Shown: positions 45,741 through 57,860, counted from the first letter of the stretch. The stretch: DNA of 64,000 nucleotides from Agrococcus sp. ARC_14 (GCF_022436485.1 NZ_JAKUDO010000002.1:248001-312000), one strand, 5' to 3'. Notes: generated by a model from the sequence alone, not told the origin. A program made the numbers and translations.

Positions 45741-46391
45741 ATGTCGAAGATCACGACGACTCGCGGCCTGCTCGGCACGAAGCTCGGGATGACCCAGGTC
45801 TGGGATGAGCAGAACAAGCTCGTCCCCGTCACGGTGCTCGAGATCACGCCGAATGTGGTCACGCAGATCCGCACGCCCGAGAAGGATGGCTACGCAGCCA
45901 TCCAGATCGCCGCCGGCCAGATCGACCCGCGCAAGGTGAACCAGCCTGCTGCCGGTCATTTCGAGGCCGCTGGCGTCACGCCGCGCCGCCACCTCACCGA
46001 GGTCCGCACCGACAACGCCGGAGCCTACGAGCTCGGCCAGGAGCTGGCCGTCGACCTGTTCGCCGCCGGCCAGAAGGTCGACGTCGTTGGCACGTCGAAG
46101 GGCAAGGGCTTCGCCGGTGTCATGAAGCGCCACAACTTCGCTGGCGTCTCGGCATCGCACGGTGCCCACCGCAACCACCGCAAGCCCGGCTCGATCGGTG
46201 CTTCGTCCACGCCCAGCCGCGTGTTCCGCGGCAAGCGCATGCCCGGCCGCATGGGCGGCGAGCGCGTCTCGGTGATGAACCTCACGGTCCACTCCATCGA
46301 CGTCGTGCAGGGCCTCATGCTCGTCAAGGGCGCCGTCCCCGGTGCCCGTGGTCGTCTCGTGTACGTCCGCAACGCTGTGAAGGGAGCCTGA
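45741..46391 (+). CDS. rplC: 50S ribosomal protein L3
   Basis: 216 residues. It starts with the [14 protein letters not shown] signature and has the internal loop [20 protein letters not shown] that reaches the peptidyl transferase centre. An early assembly protein for the 50S subunit. Spaced 2 bp from rplD. Confidence 0.98.
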   Translation: MSKITTTRGLLGTKLGMTQVWDEQNKLVPVTVLEITPNVVTQIRTPEKDGYAAIQIAAGQIDPRKVNQPAAGHFEAAGVTPRRHLTEVRTDNAGAYELGQELAVDLFAAGQKVDVVGTSKGKGFAGVMKRHNFAGVSASHGAHRNHRKPGSIGASSTPSRVFRGKRMPGRMGGERVSVMNLTVHSIDVVQGLMLVKGAVPGARGRLVYVRNAVKGA

Positions 46392-46393
46392 GC

Positions 46394-47374
46394 ATGACTG
46401 CACAGGTCGCCATCGTCGACGCCAAGGGCAAGCAGGCAGGCTCTGTCGAGCTGCCCGCGAGCATCTTCGACGTCCAGACGAACGTTCCGCTGATCCACCA
46501 GGTCGTCGTCGCGCAGCTCGCTGCCGCACGCCAGGGCACGCACTCGACCAAGGGTCGCGGCGAGGTCTCCGGCTCCGGCGCCAAGCCGCACAAGCAGAAG
46601 GGCACCGGCCGCGCCCGTCAGGGCTCGATCCGCATGCCGCAGCACCGCGGCGGTGGCATCGTGCACGGCCCGACGCCGCGCGACTACTCGCAGCGCACCC
46701 CCAAGAAGATGATTGCCGCAGCACTGCTCGGCTCGCTCTCGGACCGCGCTCGCGGTGGCCACCTGCACGTCATCGAGGCCTTCCCGGCTGACGCTCCCAG
46801 CACCCGCATCGCCGTCGACACCTTCGCGGTGCTCGGCGTCGTCAAGAACGTGCTGCTGGTGCTCGACCGCTCGGAGGAGACCGCGGCGCTCTCGGTGCGC
46901 AACCTCCCAGAGGTCCACGTGCTCCAGTGGGACCAGCTCAACGCCTACGACGTGCTCCGGAGCGACGACATCGTCTTCACGAAGCCCGCCTACGAGGCGT
47001 TCGTCGCCGCGAAGACGGGTGCGAAGGTCGAGGTCGCAGAAGCGGCACCCGTCGCTGCGCCCGTCAAGGCTGAGAAGCCCGCCAAGGCCGAGAAGCCCGC
47101 AAAGGCCAAGGCCGAGGTCGTCGATGAGGCTCCGGCTGCTGCCGCTGCCGACTTCGGAACCGACTCGGCCGCTCCGCTCGAGGACGGCTCGGCTCCCGAG
47201 GGCTTCGAGATCAAGGGCAACGCCAACTCGATGAAGTTCCACCGTCCTGACGGTCGCTGGTACGAGCAGACTGAGGCCGAGGTGTGGTTCCGCACCGCCG
47301 AGGCCGCTGAGGCCGCCGGCTTCGTCGAGGCCGGCAAGGCCTCGAAGGCCGACAAGGCAGAGAAGGACAACTGA
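46394..47374 (+). CDS. rplD: 50S ribosomal protein L4 with C-terminal extra domain
   Basis: 326 residues, about 110 more than normal. Residues 1-210 are ordinary L4 ([37 protein letters not shown] in the exit-tunnel loop). An Ala/Lys/Pro linker (about 212-265) leads to a small domain at about 270-315 ([20 protein letters not shown], then [18 protein letters not shown]). A similar domain (called sunset in some annotations) is found at the ends of several actinobacterial ribosomal proteins. Its role is unknown; a surface-exposed addition to the 50S subunit is likely. Overlaps rplW by one base. Confidence 0.96.
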   Translation: MTAQVAIVDAKGKQAGSVELPASIFDVQTNVPLIHQVVVAQLAAARQGTHSTKGRGEVSGSGAKPHKQKGTGRARQGSIRMPQHRGGGIVHGPTPRDYSQRTPKKMIAAALLGSLSDRARGGHLHVIEAFPADAPSTRIAVDTFAVLGVVKNVLLVLDRSEETAALSVRNLPEVHVLQWDQLNAYDVLRSDDIVFTKPAYEAFVAAKTGAKVEVAEAAPVAAPVKAEKPAKAEKPAKAKAEVVDEAPAAAAADFGTDSAAPLEDGSAPEGFEIKGNANSMKFHRPDGRWYEQTEAEVWFRTAEAAEAAGFVEAGKASKADKAEKDN

Positions 47375-47673
47375 TGAGCGGCTACAACAAGGACCCTCGC
47401 GACATCATCATCCGACCGATCGTGTCGGAGAAGAGCTACGCGCTCATCGACATGGGCAGCTACACCTTCGAGGTCGACCCCCGCGCCTCGAAGACCGAGA
47501 TCAAGCTCGCCATCGAGAAGATCTTCAACGTCAAGGTGGAGCGCGTCAACACCCTCAATCGCGTCGGCAAGTCGCGCCGCACCCGCTTCGGCACTGGCAA
47601 GCGCAAGGACACCAAGCGCGCCATCGTGAAGCTGAAGTCCGGTTCGATCGACATCTTCACGACTGTCGGCTGA
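47374..47673 (+). CDS. rplW: 50S ribosomal protein L23
   Basis: 99 residues. It starts [20 protein letters not shown] and has [28 protein letters not shown] core strands and helix. L23 lies at the exit tunnel and docks trigger factor, SRP and SecYEG. Its ATG overlaps the rplD stop by one base. Confidence 0.98.
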   Translation: MSGYNKDPRDIIIRPIVSEKSYALIDMGSYTFEVDPRASKTEIKLAIEKIFNVKVERVNTLNRVGKSRRTRFGTGKRKDTKRAIVKLKSGSIDIFTTVG

Positions 47674-47692
47674 GGACTGAAGGAACGAGAAC

Positions 47693-48532
47693 ATGGCTAT
47701 CCGCAAGTACAAGCCGACGACCCCGGGTCGTCGAGGCTCCTCCGTCGCAGACTTCGCTGAGATCACCCGATCGACGCCCGAGAAGTCGCTGCTGCGCCCG
47801 CTGCCGAAGACCGGTGGCCGCAACAACACCGGACGCATCACCACGCGTCACATCGGTGGCGGTCACAAGCGCCAGTACCGCGTCATCGACTTCCGTCGCA
47901 ATGACAAGGACGGCGTGAACGCTCGCGTCGCGCACATCGAGTACGACCCCAACCGCACGGCGCGCATCGCGCTGCTCCACTTCGTGGACGGCACGAAGCG
48001 CTACATCCTGGCGCCGAACAAGCTCAAGCAGGGCGACGTCGTGGAGTCGGGCGCTGGCGCCGACATCAAGCCGGGCAACAACCTGCCGCTGCGCAACATC
48101 CCCACCGGAACGGTGATCCACAACGTGGAGCTCCGCCCCGCGGGTGGTGCCAAGATGGCTCGCTCTGCTGGTGCATCGGTGCGGCTCGTCGCCAAGGACG
48201 GCCCCTACGCGCAGCTCCGCCTGCCGTCGGGCGAGATCCGCAACGTCGACGCACGCTGCCGCGCCACGATCGGCGAGGTCGGCAACGCCGAGCAGTCGAA
48301 CATCAACTGGGGCAAGGCTGGCCGCAAGCGCTGGCTGGGCGTCCGCCCGACTGTCCGTGGTGTCGCGATGAACCCGGTCGACCACCCGCACGGTGGCGGC
48401 GAGGGCAAGACGAGCGGTGGTCGCCACCCCGTCAGCCCGTGGGGTCAGTCTGAGGGCCGCACCCGCCGGCCGAACAAGCCGAGCGACAAGCTCATCGTCC
48501 GCCGCCGTTCGACCGGCAAGAAGAAGCGCTAG
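47693..48532 (+). CDS. rplB: 50S ribosomal protein L2
   Basis: 279 residues. It contains the conserved [20 protein letters not shown] and, at the C-terminus, [18 protein letters not shown] with the His important for peptidyl transferase function. L2 binds domain IV of 23S rRNA and helps subunit joining. 19 bp after rplW with an AGGAACG site. Confidence 0.98.
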   Translation: MAIRKYKPTTPGRRGSSVADFAEITRSTPEKSLLRPLPKTGGRNNTGRITTRHIGGGHKRQYRVIDFRRNDKDGVNARVAHIEYDPNRTARIALLHFVDGTKRYILAPNKLKQGDVVESGAGADIKPGNNLPLRNIPTGTVIHNVELRPAGGAKMARSAGASVRLVAKDGPYAQLRLPSGEIRNVDARCRATIGEVGNAEQSNINWGKAGRKRWLGVRPTVRGVAMNPVDHPHGGGEGKTSGGRHPVSPWGQSEGRTRRPNKPSDKLIVRRRSTGKKKR

Positions 48533-48544
48533 TAGGAGAGTCCG

Positions 48545-48826
48545 ATGCCCCGCAGCCTCAAGAAGGGTCCGTTCGTCGACGACCACCTCCTCACCAAGGT
48601 GGTTCGCCAGAACGAGGCCAGCAGCAAGAACGTCATCAAGACGTGGTCGCGCCGTTCGATGATCGTGCCGGCCATGCTCGGTCACACGATCGCCGTCCAC
48701 GACGGTCGCAAGCACATCCCGGTCTTCGTCACGGAGACGATGGTCGGTCACAAGCTGGGCGAGTTCGCGCCCACCCGCACCTTCCGTGGCCACGTGAAGG
48801 ACGACAAGAAGGGCCGTCGCCGCTAA
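48545..48826 (+). CDS. rpsS: 30S ribosomal protein S19
   Basis: 93 residues. It begins [19 protein letters not shown] and ends with [12 protein letters not shown]; the [16 protein letters not shown] segment is typical. It contacts the 30S head and the A-site finger. 12 bp after rplB. Confidence 0.98.
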   Translation: MPRSLKKGPFVDDHLLTKVVRQNEASSKNVIKTWSRRSMIVPAMLGHTIAVHDGRKHIPVFVTETMVGHKLGEFAPTRTFRGHVKDDKKGRRR

Positions 48827-48853
48827 GCGCGGTGACGGAAGAAGGAGAAGGCA

Positions 48854-49222
48854 ATGGTTGAGTCGATCGCTCGCGTTCGTCACATCCGCGTGACCCCTCA
48901 GAAGGCCCGCCGTGTCGTCGACATGATTCGCGGGAAGCAGGCTGAGGAAGCCCTCGCGATCCTGAAGTTCGCCCCGCAGGGCGCCTCGGAGCCGGTGTTC
49001 AAGCTCGTCGCCTCGGCGGTGGCCAACGCCCGAGTCAAGGCTGACGCTGCGAACGAGTTCCTCGACGAGCAGGACCTGTACGTGGCCCGCGCGTTCGTCG
49101 ATGAGGGCACCACGCTCAAGCGATTCCGCCCGCGTGCACAGGGTCGCGCATTCCGCATCAACAAGCGGACGAGCCACATCACCGTCGTGCTCGCGACGCC
49201 GACCACGGAGGACGAGAAGTAA
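48854..49222 (+). CDS. rplV: 50S ribosomal protein L22
   Basis: 122 residues. The [22 protein letters not shown] region and the tunnel-lining hairpin with [22 protein letters not shown] (read in part) mark L22. Changes in this loop give macrolide resistance elsewhere; the sequence here looks ordinary. Its stop overlaps the rpsC start by one base. Confidence 0.98.
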   Translation: MVESIARVRHIRVTPQKARRVVDMIRGKQAEEALAILKFAPQGASEPVFKLVASAVANARVKADAANEFLDEQDLYVARAFVDEGTTLKRFRPRAQGRAFRINKRTSHITVVLATPTTEDEK

Positions 49223-49965
49223 TGGGACAGAAGGTCAACCCGTACGGCTTCCGCCTCGGCATCACCACCGACCACGTGTCGCGCTGGTTCGCCGAGTCGA
49301 CGAAGCCTGGCCAGCGCTACGCCGACTACGTGGCCGAGGACATCCGCATCCGCAAGATGCTGATCACGAGCCTCGACCGCGCCGGCGTCGCCCGCATCGA
49401 GATCGAGCGCACCAAGGACCGCGTCCGCGTCGACATCCACACCGCCCGCCCGGGCATCGTGATCGGTCGCCGTGGTGCAGAGGCTGAGCGCATCCGCGCC
49501 GACCTCGAGAAGCTCACCGGCAAGCAGATCCAGCTGAACATCCTCGAGGTGAAGAACCCCGAGGGCTCCGCGCAGCTGGTCGCACAGGGCATCGCTGAGC
49601 AGCTGAGCGCCCGCGTGGCGTTCCGCCGCGCGATGCGCAAGGGCCTGCAGTCGGCGCAGCGCGCCGGCGCCAAGGGCGTCAAGATCAAGGTGTCGGGTCG
49701 CCTCGGCGGCGCCGAGATGAGCCGCAGCGAGCAGTACCGTGAGGGCCGCGTTCCCTTGCACACGCTCCGCTCGAACATCGACTACGGCTTCTACGAGGCC
49801 CGCACCACCTTCGGCCGCATCGGCGTGAAGGTCTGGATCTACAACGGTGAGCTCACCAACCGCGAGCTCGCTCGCGAGCAGGCGAACCAGAAGCCGCCGC
49901 AGCGTGAGCGTCGTGGACCCCGTCGTGACGCAGCTCCGGCTGCAGCAGGAGCAGAGGCGAAGTAA
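49222..49965 (+). CDS. rpsC: 30S ribosomal protein S3
   Basis: 247 residues. It has the KH domain ([21 protein letters not shown]) and the C-terminal S3 domain ([17 protein letters not shown]), then an Arg/Ala/Glu tail of about 30 residues usual in actinobacteria. S3 lines the mRNA entry tunnel. One-base overlap with rplP. Confidence 0.98.
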   Translation: MGQKVNPYGFRLGITTDHVSRWFAESTKPGQRYADYVAEDIRIRKMLITSLDRAGVARIEIERTKDRVRVDIHTARPGIVIGRRGAEAERIRADLEKLTGKQIQLNILEVKNPEGSAQLVAQGIAEQLSARVAFRRAMRKGLQSAQRAGAKGVKIKVSGRLGGAEMSRSEQYREGRVPLHTLRSNIDYGFYEARTTFGRIGVKVWIYNGELTNRELAREQANQKPPQRERRGPRRDAAPAAAGAEAK

Positions 49966-50384
49966 TGCTTATTCCCCGTCGAGTCAAGCACCGCAAGCAG
50001 CACCACCCGAAGCGCCGTGGCCAGGCCACTGGCGGCACGGCGGTGTCCTTCGGTGACTACGGCATCCAGGCCCTCACGCCTGCGTATGTCACGAACCGTC
50101 AGATCGAGGCTGCACGTATCGCCATGACGCGCCACATCAAGCGCGGTGGCAAGGTGTGGATCAACATCTACCCCGACCGTCCTCTCACGAAGAAGCCCGC
50201 TGAGACCCGCATGGGTTCCGGCAAGGGCTCGCCCGAGTGGTGGGTCGCCAACGTCAAGCCGGGTCGCGTCCTGTTCGAGGTCGCCGGCGTCGAAGAGGAG
50301 CTCGCACGCGAAGCGATGACGCGAGCCATTCACAAGCTGCCGCTCAAGGCACGCATCATCAAGCGCGAGGAGGCTGACGCATAA
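49965..50384 (+). CDS. rplP: 50S ribosomal protein L16
   Basis: 139 residues. It begins [19 protein letters not shown] and contains [20 protein letters not shown] and [19 protein letters not shown], the standard L16 signature near the A-site tRNA elbow. One-base overlap with rpmC. Confidence 0.98.
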   Translation: MLIPRRVKHRKQHHPKRRGQATGGTAVSFGDYGIQALTPAYVTNRQIEAARIAMTRHIKRGGKVWINIYPDRPLTKKPAETRMGSGKGSPEWWVANVKPGRVLFEVAGVEEELAREAMTRAIHKLPLKARIIKREEADA

Positions 50385-50683
50385 TGGCGATCGGTTCCAA
50401 GGAGCTCCTGCCCGCTGAGCTCGCAACGCTGGACGACGAACGACTCGTCGTCGAGCTGAAGCGAGCCAAGGAAGAGCTGTTCAACCTGCGTTTCCAGTCG
50501 GCCACCGGCCAGCTGGATTCGCATGGCCGCCTGCGCGCCGTCAAGCGTGACATCGCGCGGCTCTACACCGTGATCCGCGAGCGCGAGCTCGGCATCAGCG
50601 CCTCTCCGGCGCCTGTCGAGACGGCTGCGGACAAGAAGAAGTCGAAGAAGGCCGACCCGGCCGAGAAGGCTGAGGACAACTGA
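50384..50683 (+). CDS. rpmC: 50S ribosomal protein L29, extended
   Basis: 99 residues; the usual L29 core of about 70 ([20 protein letters not shown], then [16 protein letters not shown]) is followed by a tail of about 25 residues rich in Lys, Ala and Asp. L29 sits near the tunnel exit. The tail is a lineage feature and is not predicted to disturb the core. One-base overlap with rpsQ. Confidence 0.97.
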   Translation: MAIGSKELLPAELATLDDERLVVELKRAKEELFNLRFQSATGQLDSHGRLRAVKRDIARLYTVIRERELGISASPAPVETAADKKKSKKADPAEKAEDN

Positions 50684-50967
50684 TGGCTACTGAGCAGCCC
50701 AAGGACGAGACCGTCCAGCGCGGCTACCGCAAGTCGCGCATCGGCTACGTCACCTCCGACAAGATGGAGAAGACCGTCGTCGTCGAGGTCGAGGACCGCG
50801 TGAAGCACCCGCTCTACGGCAAGGTGCTCCGCAAGACCTCGAAGGTGAAGGCCCACGATGAGCAGAACGCAGCCGGCATCGGCGACCGCGTCCTGATCGC
50901 AGAGACCCGTCCGACGAGCGCCACCAAGCGGTGGCGCGTCGTGGAGATCCTCGAGAAGGCCAAGTAG
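50683..50967 (+). CDS. rpsQ: 30S ribosomal protein S17
   Basis: 94 residues with a short N-terminal extension before [40 protein letters not shown] and the ending [12 protein letters not shown] identify S17, a primary 16S rRNA-binding protein. 26 bp before rplN. Confidence 0.98.
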   Translation: MATEQPKDETVQRGYRKSRIGYVTSDKMEKTVVVEVEDRVKHPLYGKVLRKTSKVKAHDEQNAAGIGDRVLIAETRPTSATKRWRVVEILEKAK

Positions 50968-50993
50968 GCCTCGGCCTCGAAGGAGATCAAGAC

Positions 50994-51362
50994 ATGATCC
51001 AGCAGGAATCCCGCCTCAAGGTCGCCGACAACACCGGCGCCAAGGAGCTCCTGACCATCCGCGTGCTCGGTGGCTCCGGCCGCCGCTACGCGGGCCTCGG
51101 TGACACCATCGTGGCAACGGTCAAGGACGCCATCCCCGGCGGCAACGTCAAGAAGGGCGATGTGGTCAAGGCCGTCATCGTCCGCACCGTCAAGTCGACG
51201 CGTCGCGTCGACGGCTCGTACATCAAGTTCGACGAGAACGCAGCGGTCATCCTGAAGACGGACGGAGACCCCCGCGGCACCCGCATCTTCGGTCCGGTCG
51301 GTCGCGAGCTCCGCGACAAGCGCTTCATGAAGATCGTCTCGCTCGCACCGGAGGTGATCTGA
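50994..51362 (+). CDS. rplN: 50S ribosomal protein L14
   Basis: 122 residues, the standard length. It starts [19 protein letters not shown] at ATG 50994 behind AAGGAGATC; a longer upstream frame is ignored because this is the conserved N-terminus. L14 forms inter-subunit bridges and is the RsfS silencing-factor site. First gene of the classic spc group. Confidence 0.98.
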   Translation: MIQQESRLKVADNTGAKELLTIRVLGGSGRRYAGLGDTIVATVKDAIPGGNVKKGDVVKAVIVRTVKSTRRVDGSYIKFDENAAVILKTDGDPRGTRIFGPVGRELRDKRFMKIVSLAPEVI

Positions 51363-51365
51363 CCC

Positions 51366-51737
51366 ATGGCCAGAATCAAGAAGGGCGACCTTGTCCAGGT
51401 CATCGCAGGCGCGCGCGAGTCGCGCGGCGGCGACCGCGGCAAGACCGGTCGCGTCATCGAGGTCCTCCTCGAGCAGGACAGGGTGATCGTCGAAGGCGTG
51501 AACCTCGTCACCAAGCACATCAAGGTCGGCCAGACCAACCGCGGCACCCGTACGGGTGGCATCGAGACCCACGAGGCCCCGATCCACGTGTCGAACGTCG
51601 CGCTCGTCGACCCCGAGTCGAAGAAGCCCACACGCGTCCGCGCCGAGGTGAAGAACGTCGAAAAGAACGGCGTCACCATCCCTCAGAAGGTCCGCGTCGC
51701 GACGAAGTCGGGCAAGGAGATCAAGAGCAATGACTGA
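51366..51737 (+). CDS. rplX: 50S ribosomal protein L24
   Basis: 123 residues. The KOW motif is [20 protein letters not shown], followed by [21 protein letters not shown]24 starts 50S assembly and lies by the tunnel exit. 3 bp after rplN; its end overlaps rplE by 8 bp. Confidence 0.98.
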   Translation: MARIKKGDLVQVIAGARESRGGDRGKTGRVIEVLLEQDRVIVEGVNLVTKHIKVGQTNRGTRTGGIETHEAPIHVSNVALVDPESKKPTRVRAEVKNVEKNGVTIPQKVRVATKSGKEIKSND

Positions 51738-52290
51738 CACTGCAGTGCGACTGCCGAGGCTGAAGCAGCAGTACCGCGAGACGATCGTGAAGCAGCTCCA
51801 GGAGGAGTTCGGCTTCACCAACGTCATGCAGGTGCCTGGCCTCACCAAGATCGTCGTCAACACGGGCGTCGGCGAGGCCGCGCGCGACTCGAAGGTGATC
51901 GATGGGGCCATTCGTGACCTCACGCAGATCACCGGACAGAAGCCGAAGGTCACCGCCGCCAGGAAGTCGATCGCCCAGTTCAAGCTGCGCGACGGCATGC
52001 CGATCGGCGCGCACGTCACGCTGCGCGGCGACCGCATGTGGGAGTTCCTCGACCGTCTGCTGACGCTCGCCCTCCCGCGCATCCGCGACTTCCGCGGCCT
52101 GAGCCCGAAGCAGTTCGACGGCAACGGCAACTACACGTTCGGCCTCTCGGAGCAGTCTGTGTTCCACGAGATCGACCAGGACAAGATCGACCGCGTCCGC
52201 GGCTTCGACATCACCGTCGTCACGACGGCGAACAATGACGAAGAGGGTCGCGCGCTGCTCAAGGCGCTCGGCTTCCCCTTCCAGTCCTGA
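51730..52290 (+). CDS. rplE: 50S ribosomal protein L5
   Basis: 186 residues. Contains [40 protein letters not shown] and the [18 protein letters not shown] ending block. It binds 5S rRNA in the central protuberance. rpsN, which often follows rplE, is absent here; an 85-bp gap with a hairpin lies before rpsH. Confidence 0.98.
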   Translation: MTDTAVRLPRLKQQYRETIVKQLQEEFGFTNVMQVPGLTKIVVNTGVGEAARDSKVIDGAIRDLTQITGQKPKVTAARKSIAQFKLRDGMPIGAHVTLRGDRMWEFLDRLLTLALPRIRDFRGLSPKQFDGNGNYTFGLSEQSVFHEIDQDKIDRVRGFDITVVTTANNDEEGRALLKALGFPFQS

Positions 52291-52294
52291 CCCC

Positions 52295-52317
52295 CATCGG
52301 CGCCGCCGGCGCCGATG
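52295..52317 (+). other. Perfect hairpin between rplE and rpsH
   Basis: CATCGGCGCC-GCC-GGCGCCGATG: 10-bp perfect stem and 3-base loop, 4 bp after the rplE stop, in the place where rpsN normally lies. Possibly an internal terminator, processing site or regulatory target for S8. Confidence 0.7.
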
Positions 52318-52375
52318 CTGAATTCAAGGTCGCCGTCCGTGGAACGGGCGGCGAAACCAGAACGGAGAAACACCC

Positions 52376-52774
52376 ATGACGATGACCGATCCGGTCGCCG
52401 ACATGCTGACGCGTCTGCGCAACGCCAACACGGCGATGCACGACGAGGTCACGCTGCCGTCGTCGAACCTGAAGGCGAACATCGCTGAGATCCTCGAGCG
52501 CGAGGGCTTCATCACTGGCTGGAAGGTCGAGGACGCTCGCGTCGGCAAGAAGCTGACGCTGAGCCTCAAGTACGGTCCGAACCGCGAGCGCGCGCTCGTC
52601 GGACTCAAGCGGGTCTCGAAGCCCGGTCTGCGCGTCTACGCGCGATCGGCTGAGATCCCCCAGGTGCATGGCGGCCTCGGAGTCGCCATCCTGTCCACGA
52701 GCTCTGGACTCCTCACTGACCGTGAGGCCGAGAAGAAGGGCGTCGGCGGGGAAGTCCTCGCCTACGTGTGGTGA
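52376..52774 (+). CDS. rpsH: 30S ribosomal protein S8
   Basis: 132 residues. It begins [20 protein letters not shown] and ends with [19 protein letters not shown], the S8 signature. S8 binds helix 21 of 16S rRNA and in other bacteria represses its own operon at the rplE start region. Preceded by an ACGGAGAAA site. 6 bp before rplF. Confidence 0.98.
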   Translation: MTMTDPVADMLTRLRNANTAMHDEVTLPSSNLKANIAEILEREGFITGWKVEDARVGKKLTLSLKYGPNRERALVGLKRVSKPGLRVYARSAEIPQVHGGLGVAILSTSSGLLTDREAEKKGVGGEVLAYVW

Positions 52775-52780
52775 TCTGAC

Positions 52781-53317
52781 ATGTCACGAATCGGACGTCT
52801 CCCCATCGACATCCCCTCGGGTGTCGAGATCTCGGTGAACGACGACGTCGTCACCGTCAAGGGCCCCAAGGGCGAGCTCACGACCCGCATCGCACAGCCG
52901 ATCGAGGTCGAGATCGCCGACGGTCAGGTGCAGGTCACCCGGCCGGACGACGAGCGCGAGTCGCGTTCGCTGCACGGCCTCACCCGCACGCTGATCGCCA
53001 ACGACATCGTCGGCGTCACGGACGGCTACTCGAAGTCTCTCGAGGTCGTCGGCACCGGCTACCGCGTGCAGGCGAAGGGCACGGGCCTGGAGTTCGCGCT
53101 CGGCTACTCGCACCCGATCAACATCGAGCCGCCCGCCGGCATCACGTTCGCGGTCGAGGGCAACACCAAGGTCACCGTCACCGGCATCTCGAAGCAGGCC
53201 GTCGGCGAAGTGGCTGCGAATCTCCGCAAGCTGCGCAAGCCCGAGCCCTACAAGGGCAAGGGTGTGCGCTACGCAGGCGAGCAGGTCCGCCGCAAGGCTG
53301 GAAAGGCTGGTAAGTGA
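52781..53317 (+). CDS. rplF: 50S ribosomal protein L6
   Basis: 178 residues with the two L6 repeats. [16 protein letters not shown] opens the protein and [19 protein letters not shown] closes it. It binds near the sarcin-ricin loop. Stop overlaps the rplR ATG by one base. Confidence 0.98.
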   Translation: MSRIGRLPIDIPSGVEISVNDDVVTVKGPKGELTTRIAQPIEVEIADGQVQVTRPDDERESRSLHGLTRTLIANDIVGVTDGYSKSLEVVGTGYRVQAKGTGLEFALGYSHPINIEPPAGITFAVEGNTKVTVTGISKQAVGEVAANLRKLRKPEPYKGKGVRYAGEQVRRKAGKAGK

Positions 53318-53688
53318 TGGGCATCGGTACCCGAGGCAAGACCAAGTCGGCTGCCCGCGGTCGTCGTCACGCACGTCTCCGCAAGAAGATCGTCGGCACC
53401 GGTTCGGTGCCGCGCATGGTCGTCACCCGTTCGGCACGCCACATGTTCGTGCAGGTCGTCGACGACTCGCAGGGCATCACCGTCGCGTCGGCGTCGACCA
53501 TGGAGGCTGACCTCCGCGGGCTCGACGGCGACAAGACGGCCAAGGCCAAGCGCGTCGGCGAGCTCGTGGCAGAGCGTGCCAAGGCCGCAGGCGTCGAGTC
53601 GGTCGTGTTCGACCGCGGCGGCAACCGCTACGCCGGTCGCGTCGCAGCGATCGCCGATGGCGCACGAGAGGCAGGGCTGGGACTGTGA
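53317..53688 (+). CDS. rplR: 50S ribosomal protein L18
   Basis: 123 residues from ATG 53317 (a GTG one codon earlier is possible). It has [37 protein letters not shown] and the ending [21 protein letters not shown]18 binds 5S rRNA with L5. Its end overlaps rpsE by 4 bp. Confidence 0.98.
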   Translation: MGIGTRGKTKSAARGRRHARLRKKIVGTGSVPRMVVTRSARHMFVQVVDDSQGITVASASTMEADLRGLDGDKTAKAKRVGELVAERAKAAGVESVVFDRGGNRYAGRVAAIADGAREAGLGL

Positions 53689-54410
53689 GCGAAGAGAACA
53701 AGGACACGCAGGTGACGGACACCACGCAGCAGGCTGCAGCCGGTGCTCCCGCGGCCGAGGCCGGCCAGTCGGCCGACCACCGCGACGAGCCCCGCGAGCA
53801 GCGTCGCGGCAGCCGCGACCGCGGCACGCGCAACGAGCGCGGTCGTCGTGACGACAGCAAGGAGAATCAGTTCCTTGAGCGCGTCGTGACGATCAACCGC
53901 GTCTCGAAGGTCGTCAAGGGCGGTCGTCGCTTCAGCTTCACGGCTCTCGTGGTCGTGGGCGACGGCGACGGCATGGTCGGTGTCGGCTACGGCAAGGCCC
54001 GTGAGGTCCCGACGGCGATCTCGAAGGGCGTCGAGGAGGCGAAGAAGAACTTCTTCCGCGTTCCCCGTATCGCCAAGACGATCCCGCACCCGGTGCAGGG
54101 CGAGGCCGCAGCTGGCGTCGTGCTCCTGCGTCCCGCTGCCGCCGGTACCGGTGTCATCGCGGGCGGCCCCGTGCGCGCCGTCCTCGAGTGCGCCGGCATC
54201 CACGACGTGCTGAGCAAGTCGCTCGGCTCGTCGAACTCCATCAACATCGTCCACGCGACGGTGGCGGCGCTGCGCATGCTCGAAGAGCCGCGCGCAGTGG
54301 CTGCCCGCCGTGGTCTCGACGTGGACCGTGTCGTGCCGGAGCGCCTGCTCCGTGCTGAGGCGGAGCACACCAAGCACGAGGCCGAGATCGCGAAGGCGGT
54401 GTCCAAGTGA
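53685..54410 (+). CDS. rpsE: 30S ribosomal protein S5
   Basis: 241 residues, starting at GTG. An N-terminal extension of about 60 residues rich in Gln, Ala, Arg and Glu precedes the standard core ([40 protein letters not shown]). S5 helps decoding accuracy and mRNA entry. The extension is typical of actinobacteria. Overlaps rpmD by 4 bp. Confidence 0.98.
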   Translation: MSEENKDTQVTDTTQQAAAGAPAAEAGQSADHRDEPREQRRGSRDRGTRNERGRRDDSKENQFLERVVTINRVSKVVKGGRRFSFTALVVVGDGDGMVGVGYGKAREVPTAISKGVEEAKKNFFRVPRIAKTIPHPVQGEAAAGVVLLRPAAAGTGVIAGGPVRAVLECAGIHDVLSKSLGSSNSINIVHATVAALRMLEEPRAVAARRGLDVDRVVPERLLRAEAEHTKHEAEIAKAVSK

Positions 54411-54595
54411 GCAAGCTGAAGATCACGCAGACGAAGTCCCAGATCAGCGAGAAGCAGTACCAGCGCGACACGCTGCGCTCGCTCGGTCTCAAGCGCATCG
54501 GCCAGTCGGTCGAGCGTGAGGACAACCAGCAGAACCGTGGCTACGTCAACACGGTTCGGCACCTCGTCAAGGTCGAGGAGATCGAGAATGACTGA
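54407..54595 (+). CDS. rpmD: 50S ribosomal protein L30
   Basis: 62 residues from [23 protein letters not shown], then [15 protein letters not shown] and [14 protein letters not shown] small ferredoxin-like protein on the 50S surface, here with a slightly long N-terminal strand. Overlaps rplO by 8 bp. Confidence 0.97.
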   Translation: MSKLKITQTKSQISEKQYQRDTLRSLGLKRIGQSVEREDNQQNRGYVNTVRHLVKVEEIEND

Positions 54596-55052
54596 CAAGA
54601 ACAAGTCGGCCGAGCTGCCGTCGCTCAAGGTCCACCACCTCCGGCCCGCGCCGGGCGCCAAGAAGGCCCGCACGCGCGTCGGTCGTGGTGAGGCATCGAA
54701 GGGCAAGACGGCCGGTCGAGGCACGAAGGGCACGAAGGCCCGCTACTCCGTGCGCCCCGGGTTCGAGGGTGGCCAACTCACGAGCGTCATGCGCGCTCCC
54801 AAGCTGCGCGGCTTCAAGAACCCGTTCCGCAAGGAGTACCAGGTCGTCAACGTCGGGCAGCTCGCTGAGCTGTTCCCGAACGGTGGCGAGGTCACGATCG
54901 CGGATCTGGTCGCCAAGGGCGCCGTCCGCAAGAACGAGCTCGTCAAGGTGCTCGCCGGTGGCGAGCTCACGGTCGCTCTCACGATCGCAGTCGACAAGGT
55001 GTCGGCCGCGGCGGAGCAGAAGATCGTGGCAGCTGGCGGTTCGGTCAAGTAA
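54588..55052 (+). CDS. rplO: 50S ribosomal protein L15
   Basis: 154 residues from ATG 54588, the start of the conserved [20 protein letters not shown] region. [20 protein letters not shown] and [19 protein letters not shown] identify L15, a late assembly protein. A terminator-like hairpin follows before secY. Confidence 0.97.
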   Translation: MTDKNKSAELPSLKVHHLRPAPGAKKARTRVGRGEASKGKTAGRGTKGTKARYSVRPGFEGGQLTSVMRAPKLRGFKNPFRKEYQVVNVGQLAELFPNGGEVTIADLVAKGAVRKNELVKVLAGGELTVALTIAVDKVSAAAEQKIVAAGGSVK

Positions 55053-55061
55053 GTAGGCTGA

Positions 55062-55087
55062 GGGGCGGTCCGTTCGCGGACCGCCCC
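55062..55087 (+). terminator. Hairpin between rplO and secY
   Basis: GGGGCGGTCCG-TTCG-CGGACCGCCCC: an 11-bp perfect stem with a stable TTCG loop. No T run, so it may attenuate the transcript before secY rather than stop it. Confidence 0.75.
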
Positions 55088-55113
55088 GATCGCCATTCTC
55101 TGGAAGGCTGCAC

Positions 55114-56448
<1,335 letters not shown>

Positions 56449-57030
56449 ATGTCGAACCTCCTCATCGTGGGCCCGCCCGGTGCGGGCAAGGGAACCCAGG
56501 CCGTCCGGATCGCTGAGGCGCTCGGCGTTCCCGCCGTCTCGACGGGCGACATCTTCCGTCAGAACATCAAGGAGCAGACCGCGCTCGGTCAGCGCGTCTC
56601 GGCGATGCTCGACGCGGGCGAGTACGTGCCCGACTCGCTCACCAACGAGCTCATCGACGACCGCCTCTCGCAGACCGACGCTGAGCAGGGCTACCTGCTC
56701 GACGGCTACCCGCGGACGGCGGGCCAGGTCGAGTTCCTCGACGGCGTGAACCTGCACCGTGGCGAGCAGCTCGACGCCGTCATCCGGCTGGTCGCCGACA
56801 CGGACGAGGTCGTCCGGCGCCTGCTGATGCGTGCGCAGGAGCAGGGCCGCAGCGACGACACCGAAGAGGTCATCCGGCACCGGCTCGACGTCTACGAGCG
56901 CGAGACGGCGCCGCTCATCGCGATCTTCGCCGAGCGGGGCCTGGTGGTCGAGGTCGACGGCATCGGCGCCGTCGACGAGGTGACGGAGCGCATCCTCGCC
57001 GGCCTCGCCGAGCGGGGCATCTCCGCCTGA
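56449..57030 (+). CDS. adk: Adenylate kinase
   Basis: 193 residues, the short-lid form without zinc cysteines. P-loop [10 protein letters not shown] at residues 8-17, [16 protein letters not shown] and [19 protein letters not shown] are seen. It interconverts 2 ADP with ATP and AMP. Starts right after secY and overlaps map by one base. Confidence 0.98.
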   Translation: MSNLLIVGPPGAGKGTQAVRIAEALGVPAVSTGDIFRQNIKEQTALGQRVSAMLDAGEYVPDSLTNELIDDRLSQTDAEQGYLLDGYPRTAGQVEFLDGVNLHRGEQLDAVIRLVADTDEVVRRLLMRAQEQGRSDDTEEVIRHRLDVYERETAPLIAIFAERGLVVEVDGIGAVDEVTERILAGLAERGISA

Positions 57031-57860
57031 TGCGGGGGCGCGGCACCTACAAGTCCCGGCGCGAGCTCGCAGCGATGCGCGAGCCGGGCCGCATCACCGC
57101 CCTCGCACTGGCGGCGGTCGAGCAGGCGATCGAGGTCGGCGTCACGCCGCTCGAGCTCGATCGGCTGGCCGAGCGCGTGATTCGCGAGCACGGCGCCGTG
57201 CCCAACTTCCAGCTCGAGCCCGGCTACCAGCACACGCTCTGCGTCAGCCTCAACGACGTGGTCGTGCACGGCATCCCCGGCGATCGGCCGATCGCGCCAG
57301 GCGATCTGGTCACCGTCGACTGCGGCGCGACGATCGGCGGCTTCCACGGCGACGCCGCCATCACGGTCGTCGTGCCGGGCGGCGACCCACAGCTGCACGC
57401 TGCCAGGCAGCGCCTCAGCGACGTCACGAGGGGCGCGCTGTGGGATGGCATCGCAGCGCTGGCCTCCGCGAAGCAGCTCGGCGAGGTCGGCGCGGCGGTC
57501 GAGGACCACGTGGAGGCCAACAGCGACTACGGCATCAGCGACGACTACATCGGCCACGGAATCGGCAGGGCCATGCACGAGGAGCCGCCGGTCTTCAACT
57601 ACCGCACCCGCGTCGTCGGGCCTGCCGTGAAGCCCGGGCTGTGCGTCGCGATCGAGCCGATCATCCACGCTGGCGGCACCGAGTCGACCACGGATGACGA
57701 CGGCTGGACGGTGCGCAGCGCCGACGGCAGCGACGCCTGCCAGTGGGAGCACTCGGTGGCTGTGCACGCCGGCGGCATCTGGGTGCTCACCGCGCTCGAC
57801 GGAGGCGCCGCCGAGCTCGCGCCCTACGGGATCGTGCCCGCACCCATCGCCGAGCGCTGA
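57030..57860 (+). CDS. map: Methionine aminopeptidase, type I
   Basis: 276 residues. Metal ligands are in TVDCGATIGGFHGDAAITV (two Asp), YIGHGIGRAMHEEP (His), the CVAIEP region (Glu) and QWEHSVAVH (Glu). It removes the initiator Met during translation. Normal neighbours secY and adk precede it, but infA, rpmJ and rpsM do not follow; an accessory region starts 1 bp after its stop. Confidence 0.97.
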   Translation: MRGRGTYKSRRELAAMREPGRITALALAAVEQAIEVGVTPLELDRLAERVIREHGAVPNFQLEPGYQHTLCVSLNDVVVHGIPGDRPIAPGDLVTVDCGATIGGFHGDAAITVVVPGGDPQLHAARQRLSDVTRGALWDGIAALASAKQLGEVGAAVEDHVEANSDYGISDDYIGHGIGRAMHEEPPVFNYRTRVVGPAVKPGLCVAIEPIIHAGGTESTTDDDGWTVRSADGSDACQWEHSVAVHAGGIWVLTALDGGAAELAPYGIVPAPIAER

